A DNA stretch of 12,680 nucleotides, taken from NCBI GenBank assembly GCA_013054445.1, contig JAAMPI010001583.1, forward strand, positions 1 through 12,680, given 5' to 3'. The notes beneath the pieces are model-generated. The model did not search any database. It was not told the DNA's origin and saw only the letters and a list, made by a program, of their open reading frames with translations. Positions 7,434-12,680 of this stretch are shown piece by piece. The stretch is from Cudoniella acicularis. Lineage: Eukaryota; Ascomycota; Leotiomycetes; Helotiales; Helotiaceae. The position numbers and the translations under genes are program-made. Each line of letters starts with the position of its first letter. Position 1 is the stretch's first letter.

Positions 7434-8638
7434 ATGTCCTCCAGCCCCAAAATATATCGACCTACACCCCGTCGTCCATTCGACCACAATACAGTTCCGC
7501 CGCAGCCTCCGAGCCCCCTCCTTTCCCCAACGTCTCCGGACGAAGCGCCCTCTCGAACCCACTCAATTCTGAACCTCACATCTTCAACACTCTTGGGCAT
7601 CTACTCTCCAACCGGCTACCAATCCGACTACGAATATGAGCCCTCTACTCCATGGGGAACGGGAGCAGAAACACCACTCAATAGCTCGTTCCCGGATCAG
7701 CAACAGAAAATACGAAAGCCGATCACCCCTCCTCCGCCCTCTACCCTTCGCACATTGTCCTCCTTGAGCCTAAGAAGCATACTGTTGTTTGGAATTGGTA
7801 TGGGATATGGAGTTCTGGTGCGTCATTTGCATGACGACAGGCAATTGGCTCCCTTCCAGGTGGAGGGCATAATCAAACCGAGACATGATTGGAGATACCT
7901 AGTGTTTTGGGGCGTTGCTGGTGTTCTGCTTGGCAGTTTGTTACCATGGATTGATACCATTTTCTCTTCCGATGCTTCAGACAACGCGAGTATATCTTCA
8001 CCGAAAATGAGAGGTCGAGTTACTTCACCACAACGGGTTAGTGATGAACACTTGGAGTCCAATGGGATATTTGACGCAGACTGGACGCCGGTTGTCAGGA
8101 GCATCGGTGCTTTTGTGGGAATTGCTTATGCTATTGTATACCTTTCCTACCCTCTACGCCGTAATGAATTTACTAACAGACCTCATAGCGCAAACTTCCC
8201 TGGGCATCAACTCTCCAAGCATCTCTTACCCTTTTCCTCGTCAATCCTGTTCTCTGGTATATAATAGATCGCTCGACGCCGGGTTTTATCCTCTCCAGCG
8301 CTGTCGGCGCAACTGGCACCGCAATTTTACTTGCATCAAACCCATCTATGATGCCTAGCCCCACTTCTGGGCACCGAGTAAACAGCACAATCAAGCACAC
8401 CGATATATTGGGCGACCTAAACGTCATGGGAATGGGCATCGGCGAGTACGTCAGCAGAGAAAGCATCGAGGGCGGAATCTGGATTCTAAGCGTGCTATTC
8501 TGCAGCTGCGTCTGTTTCGGAAACATTGGACGGCGACTGGCGCTAAGTGGTAGAAGGGAACGCAACATCAAATCTTCCTCCAACAATGGATTCGCGAAAC
8601 TAAACGGGCATGGCAACGGCGCAAGTCGACTACGGTAA
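7434..8638 (+). CDS. insA: INSIG-family ER membrane protein (two exons)
   Basis: Exons 7434-8135 and 8189-8638 encode 383 residues. The ATG at 7434 is chosen because it is the first in-frame ATG; the open frame upstream of it has only non-ATG starts. Residues 1-110 are a Ser/Pro-rich cytosolic tail that includes SILNLTSSTLLGIYSPTGY (44-62), a stretch I recall as typical of fungal INSIGs. Six membrane segments follow at about 112-130, 154-175, 217-235, 243-260, 265-284 and 329-349. Diagnostic motifs are DWTPVVRSIGAFVGIAYAI at the end of exon 1, then RKLPWASTLQ, NPVLWYIIDRSTPGF and GATGTAILLASNP. INSIG proteins sit in the ER membrane. In animals they bind SCAP and HMG-CoA reductase; fission yeast Ins1 controls HMG-CoA reductase phosphorylation, and Aspergillus InsA is the usual mould name. 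Function here is inferred from family. The reading frame is intact. An alternative donor at 8635 with an acceptor at 8717 would replace the last residue and add a short tail, but the simple TAA end is preferred. Confidence 0.93.
8136..8188 (+). other. Intron of the INSIG gene
   Basis: This 53-base segment begins GTATAC, has TTACTAACAG as the branch-site region and ends CATAG. Splicing joins codon ATT (I234) to CGC (R235), giving AYAI-RKLPWASTLQ, the continuity expected in INSIG proteins. Reading through instead destroys the conserved fourth membrane segment. Confidence 0.92.
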
Positions 8639-10253
8639 TTCATGGGTTCTTATCAAAATACAATAACCTGGTATTCTTGTAATTATCGCTCGCATGTATT
8701 ATTGTTTTTTATCACAGGAGGGGATTGGGGCTCGGATTCGCATTCGGATAGGGGTAGGGATCGGGGTGATTTGGATATACCTCCTACCAAAGTTGAGGTG
8801 TTTTCCGGTACAGCATGTCCTGGTCATAGTCCACGAACAGAGCAGGGAAAAAGTGCCAAAATGAATGAGATATCTCAACACTTCTAAAAAATTATGAATT
8901 TTTCACGCTGTATAGTAAGTTTATGTTTATAGCTGTTACTATATCTCTAGCCCTTTCTATCCCCTAAATAATTTCCTTTATCTTTTTTTTAATATATTTT
9001 GACAGCTCTTGTTTTGATTTTCTCTAGAAGGTAGATTCTTATACCTCGATATACCTGCCTACTAGTGCTTTAATTCCAACCCGTAATTACACAGCAAACT
9101 TGAATTGAATTTTCTCATAGTAGGATAGGATCCTCTCGTAGTCGTTTAGTATACATCTGCGATATTGCTATCTAGCTCCTTATAAACCGAAAGCTTATCT
9201 TGGTGGAACATGGCTCTTCACCTTTCACTTCTATGCTCTTCTATTTGAACTCTAAAGTAACAATTCCTAGTCTGTGGAGACAATATCGTCTTTTTCCAAG
9301 GCCATCGCTGACGAGAGCAATTCGGATACATATTACTATTATAGATTGTTAAAATTCTATGAAAATCCCTAAATAATATGTTTTTTATCTGTGTTGAAGA
9401 CATACATATAGACTCATGGAAGTACGATTTATAGATTTGTGTGTTTCTATATACCACTTACAAACTTAGATATTCTGAAATAATCTATCTTCTCTACTCT
9501 AAAAACTACTTTTCTCTAGTAAAATGATATTAGCTTATTCATTTTCTCAACGAACACGCTCGAAGCTCGCTTTATTTCCATCCACTGACAATTCCGAGAT
9601 GATTCAACCTTCGAGCTAGCGAGATTCATATAATATCTCTAGAGACGGCTTTGCGGACGAAGATTATGCTATAGAGGCATTCGCTCCTTGGGTGTTTGTA
9701 CCTGGTTTGACGCCTGTGAAATCTTCGCAGACATGTCAAAATCGAATCTTTAAGATCTCTTTATTTGTTGTTATTCGAGGTCTGTTTTAATGGAAATATC
9801 ATTGATATTCTAGAGCTGTTGAAAGAGGTTAAGTTAGAGGCTAGCGGGTTTAGAGTTAGAGTTCCTTGGAACGAGATCAATCACTTTAGTAGAAGATGGG
9901 GATGGGGATTGGAGGATAGAGGATAGAGGGTAGAGGGTTTCTGTTCCAGGTTATACGATCGGAGGGGGTTGTTCCTGATGTGCTTAGTAGGCTCGAATTC
10001 GCTACGTATTGATTATAGAGTCAACAACTTAGTATACTCTCTCTAAAGATCCAAGATATATTAAAGCTGTTTTGTTCCCTATATATTTCTATGCACACTA
10101 CCAGCCTATCACCTAAGTGGGCTCCTTGAAACCCTAAAACAAGCCTTAGAATCAAGAACCTTCTCCCACCGGCGGAAACTCCTTCCTATCCGCCGCCACC
10201 CACACCATTTAGGTAATACTCGCAACCTCCAAAAAAGCAACAACAGTAGGGAC
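8639..10253. other. Long, mostly AT-rich intergenic region
   Basis: No gene is supported. A G-rich segment at 8718-8770 (GGGGATTGGGGCTCGG...) lies just after the INSIG stop. The stretch from about 8880 to 10100 is AT-rich, with runs such as T8 near 8983 and no coding signature. A small purine-rich stretch near 9895-9940 contains three near-repeats of GGATAGAGG/GGGTAGAGG. The minus-strand frame at 9218-9457 looks like chance. The segment next to 10253 may include read-through remnants of the following minus-strand gene. Confidence 0.45.
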
Positions 10254-11174
10254 TTAAAACGACAGCGCCCCATCCCAAGCCAGAGGCCCCCTCCTCGCAC
10301 AATGTGTTGCGAGCGCAGGCACGTAGAAAAGGGCAGAGGCAGCTAGGACGCGGGCTGTTTTCCGTGGGAAAAGAGGGTGCGTGCTTTGGTCGAGGAGGGC
10401 GCCGTAGGAGAAGGAGAGCGTGACGATTATCGAGGGGGAGCTGTTCATCATTATGAGGAGGAAAGTGGCGTCGTTTAGGAGCTGGGTTAGCTCTGGGGGC
10501 CTGTTGTCATTAGAAAGAGGGGTTTAGTTAGTTGGTGTTTTTTGTGCGGTGGGAAGGTGGGAGGCGTGCTAGAGTGGTTGGTTGAGATAGATTTTGGAAT
10601 TGAGATTGGGGTCCTGGGATGAAGAGGTGTGATAGTGAGATAAGTGGCAAGGGAGGGAACCATACCTGTCGAGTCTAAAGACAGTAACGGCGATGAACAT
10701 CCCTCCTAGTATTACCAAAGTGAAGCTTGCACAACCAGCTATAAGCCTTAATAATTTCAAAAGACAAATAATCAGTCCCCGTCTTCAAACCTTGTACAAA
10801 CAACGAGAGGTAAATAAAAATTCCTATATAAAACAAACATACTGTGTATACACGACACACTTCGGTACGCTAGGAATGCGCCCCAACTGCTCAGCAACCG
10901 CCGAACTCCACAAGAGAAACATGGCCGAGCCAAAAGGAAACAACACAGCCAAGGCCTTGATAGCAGCCTCATGCTCGACATAGTGTTGCACTACTTGGTC
11001 GGGTGTGAGTGTGGGGGAAAGAGGGGGGAGGAAGCGTGCGGCGGGCCAAGCGAGGAGGAGGAGGAGGATGTAGCCTAGAGGTCCACAGAGAGCGCTGAAT
11101 TTGGTGGCTATGTTGTGGGTGTTTTGTAGACGGGAGATGAGGCTTCCTGACATGTTGGGTTGAGTGGGTGACAT
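10254..11174 (-). CDS. Fungal multi-pass membrane protein of unknown function, three exons, C-terminus shortened
   Basis: Exons on the minus strand are 11174-10843, 10746-10666 and 10500-10254, giving 219 residues. Membrane segments are predicted at about 27-49, 71-95, 112-134, 149-174 and 187-205. The splice choices yield RIPSVPKCVVYTQ-LIAGCASFTLV and AVTVFRLDR-PPELTQLLND. I recognise this pattern from a common ascomycete family of small membrane proteins without known function. A later ATG at codon 8 is a possible alternative start. The stop TAA at 10254-10256 falls just after GPLAWDGALSF, where I expect the family to continue into one more hydrophobic helix. In the same frame beyond the stop comes VPTVVAFLEVASIT, a second TAA, then MVW, which may be the remnant of that helix. 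The gene may therefore be a slightly truncated functional gene or a young pseudogene. Upstream it is preceded by intergenic sequence and lies alone on its strand. Confidence 0.75.
10501..10665 (-). other. Intron 2 of the 10254-11174 gene
   Basis: The 165-base segment starts GTATGG and ends GACAACAG, with ACTAAC and CTAATGAC near the 3' end as branch-site candidates. Splicing completes Arg138 and joins FRLD(R) to PPELTQLLND. It is long for a fungal intron but carries good borders. Confidence 0.75.
10747..10842 (-). other. Intron 1 of the 10254-11174 gene
   Basis: The 96-base segment starts GTATGT, contains GGACTGATTA as a branch-site candidate and ends ATTATTAAG. Its removal completes Gln111 and joins YTQ to LIAGCAS. 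An in-frame TAG and TGA within the segment show that it cannot be translated. Confidence 0.75.
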
Positions 11175-11631
11175 GGGTAAGGGTTTCTTTTGCTGGGCTG
11201 GGTTTGTGGGGTATGTGGGCTTGTTTAGAGTCTAGAAATTAATTATTAAAGGAAGTTAAAATTCGTATTTAGGATTCTTCTCATTCGTGAACGCTAACAC
11301 AATCAATTCCTTTAATCAAGTGACTCAGCGATGCGAGTGTTCCGAGCCATGACACTTGTGTAAGTTTAGTAACGCGAAATCGGCTGCAAGAAAATTCCGA
11401 GTAACACTGATTGTTCCACGATTTCAACTTCTTGTGATCACGTATTACCCCGGTAGCTTTCCGCTTGGCTGTGTTTTTATCATTGCATTGAAATTATCGT
11501 GGTTGCGAACCCGTTGTGTACCGTGAGATTCCATCGGACTCGATTGATCGATCAATCAATTTTATTCATCTCGGGAAATGTGTCTTCTGAAAACTCAACT
11601 CAGCTACTTCATTTAAATAGAAGCAATTTAA
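11175..11631. other. Upstream region of the minus-strand membrane gene; no other gene seen
   Basis: The first 60 bases upstream of the ATG are C/A-rich on the minus strand (CCCACATACCCCACAAACCC read toward the gene), as in fungal leaders. The remainder is mixed sequence without coding signature. It contains the 16-base perfect palindrome at 11542-11557. Confidence 0.4.
11542..11557. repeat. 16-base perfect palindrome GATTGATCGATCAATC
   Basis: The two halves are exact reverse complements with no spacer. It could be a dimeric protein-binding site or chance. Nothing nearby assigns it to a gene, although it lies about 370 bases upstream of the minus-strand membrane gene. Confidence 0.6.
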
Positions 11632-11757
11632 AGCGACTTGGGAGCTTCAACTGGGAGCTAAAGAGGGGGGGGGGGGGTTCCCACGTGACTGGACGCGAAG
11701 CGATTTGGGAGCCTCTGACTGGGAGCTTAAGGGTGTTTCCACGTGACGGGACACAAT
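11632..11757. repeat. Two tandem imperfect repeats with CACGTGAC boxes and a G13 run
   Basis: Unit 1 (11632-11698) and unit 2 (11699-about 11757) share the order AGCGAYTTGGGAGC, ACTGGGAGCTWAA, a G-rich spacer, TTCC, CACGTGAC and GGACRC. The CACGTG cores are at 11682-11687 and 11740-11745, 58 bases apart. Unit 1 has expanded a G13 run (11665-11677) where unit 2 has GGGTG. CACGTG is the binding core for basic helix-loop-helix factors such as Cbf1 and Pho4 types. The repeat could also be part of a small transposable element. Confidence 0.6.
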
Positions 11758-11762
11758 GTGAT

Positions 11763-11861
11763 TTGAGTTGCGAATAGCTTCAATTTTGGGGTTTAAGCCT
11801 TAGGCTCCTAGGCCTCACGATTTAAGTTGCGATTTAAATCGCGAATAGCTGTAATTAAAGA
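11763..11861. repeat. GCGAATAGCT repeat pair with GCGATTTAAATCGC palindrome
   Basis: The word TTGCGAATAGCTTCAATT near 11769-11786 recurs as TCGCGAATAGCTGTAATT near 11839-11856. The perfect 14-base palindrome GCGATTTAAATCGC (11829-11842) overlaps the second copy. The block directly follows the CACGTGAC tandem repeat and could be part of the same element. Confidence 0.5.
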
Positions 11862-12680
11862 CTCGAGGGCGTGAGGGTGTGAAAATTGACGAAAATATAA
11901 TTTCATATTTCACGATAAATCCCGATTATTTGTGTCCTAAAGAGCATAGTAACCTTTGTCTTACTGAGTGGGCTGAGGCTCACAACACAGTGGTAAATTA
12001 TATACCTATATAGACTCTAAGTTGGCGGTTCCCCACCCTAGAAGCAGTCCGAATTTAGTAATTCTGTCCCAAGGGAGCTTAGTGGCGGCACGTGCACTAG
12101 ATATTCTGATTTATCATGGTTATTAATTAATGGTTTAGGTGGGCGTCAATGATGGCTACAGTATTGCATAGCCTGCCGCTTAGGGAAAGGTTAGGATGAG
12201 GCTGAGGGTCAAGCGCGGGCGCAGCATCCTCGTGCCCCTCGTTCCTCTCGTTCCTAAAACAGCACATTAAAACCTCTTCTCGTCCAACTACCCCTCGAAG
12301 GCTTAACACGCTGCGAAAATCAGGACTCGAACTACATTACATATTGGAGTCTGCAGCGAATCCACCCACGAATCATCCCCCAGCGAATCGGCGCCTGTCA
12401 ATTCCAGCCGTCGAGGCGTGAGGCTGAGACCGGACGAAATCGACTTTTCCTCCTTTCGAATACCTCGAGACACGACTTTAGACGAAATCTACTAGTTGGA
12501 ACACACGTTATATACCCTGCTACACACCGCTGGTGTCTGCGACTAGGTCGAAGCCACGTACGAGTATCTTGCAGGTTGTATGAGCGGGTTTGGCAGAAGG
12601 CTTACGCTATCTCCTCTGGGTGACAAGGCGTAGAAACAATTGAGGATTTCAACCGTGATTACGCCCGTTCCTTTTCATTT
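11862..12680. other. Right-end sequence, no gene seen
   Basis: No open frame exceeds about 60 residues with any recognisable feature. A stretch resembling a tRNA T-arm (minus strand near 12325-12337) lacks the rest of a tRNA. Three variants of GATTCGCTG/GATTCGTG occur at about 12355-12390 on the minus strand, too short to name. The window ends without a feature boundary. Confidence 0.4.

Noticed and set aside
12300..12400. Possible tRNA on the minus strand (GTTCGAGTCC resembles a B box)
   Set aside because: The T-stem bases do not pair, no matching acceptor 5' strand or D-arm can be drawn, and the anticodon arm does not fold. At most it is a chance match or a remnant.

Overview
This window looks like nuclear DNA from a filamentous ascomycete (Pezizomycotina, possibly Leotiomycetes; class-level placement is inference). 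The reasons are short introns with GTATGT/GTATAC donors and TACTAA-type branch sites, a typical fungal INSIG homologue, and two multi-pass membrane protein families that I associate with this group. There is no bacterial-style operon structure, and I found no convincing tRNA, rRNA or CRISPR array.

Layout. Positions 1-200 hold an AT-rich block followed by a GC-rich palindromic repeat (CCCGCGGG / GGGTAGTACCC words), probably the edge of a repetitive element. This repeat abuts the 3' end of gene A (minus strand, about 177-1788). Gene A is a damaged gene that joins an N-terminal region carrying two copies of a 'KPDGTIVTVKKPI' motif to a fungal multi-pass membrane domain. It has a homopolymer frameshift, an apparent internal deletion and no normal C-terminus. 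After about 1.35 kb without a gene comes gene B (plus strand, 3144-4962), arranged head to head with A and carrying the same motif near its own start. Gene B is a heavily decayed Gln/Gly-rich low-complexity protein gene with twelve internal TAG/TAA stops and at least three one-base frame shifts. Every stop lies where a CAG/CAA glutamine codon is expected.

Positions 5429-6377 (minus) hold an unusually open but interrupted reading frame, probably another relic. The clearest functional gene is the INSIG homologue at 7434-8638 (plus, two exons, 383 residues, six predicted membrane segments). Its expected role is ER control of sterol synthesis. About 1.6 kb of mostly AT-rich intergenic sequence follows. 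Next is a three-exon minus-strand gene at 10254-11174 for a 219-residue membrane protein whose last membrane segment appears to be cut off by a stop. The right end (11175-12680) has no convincing gene. It contains a tandem repeat with two CACGTGAC boxes and a G13 run, plus two perfect palindromes.

Genes A and B share a motif and a divergent arrangement, so they may derive from one family or have worked together, but both now look degraded. The INSIG gene and the 10254-11174 gene have no evident functional link to them.
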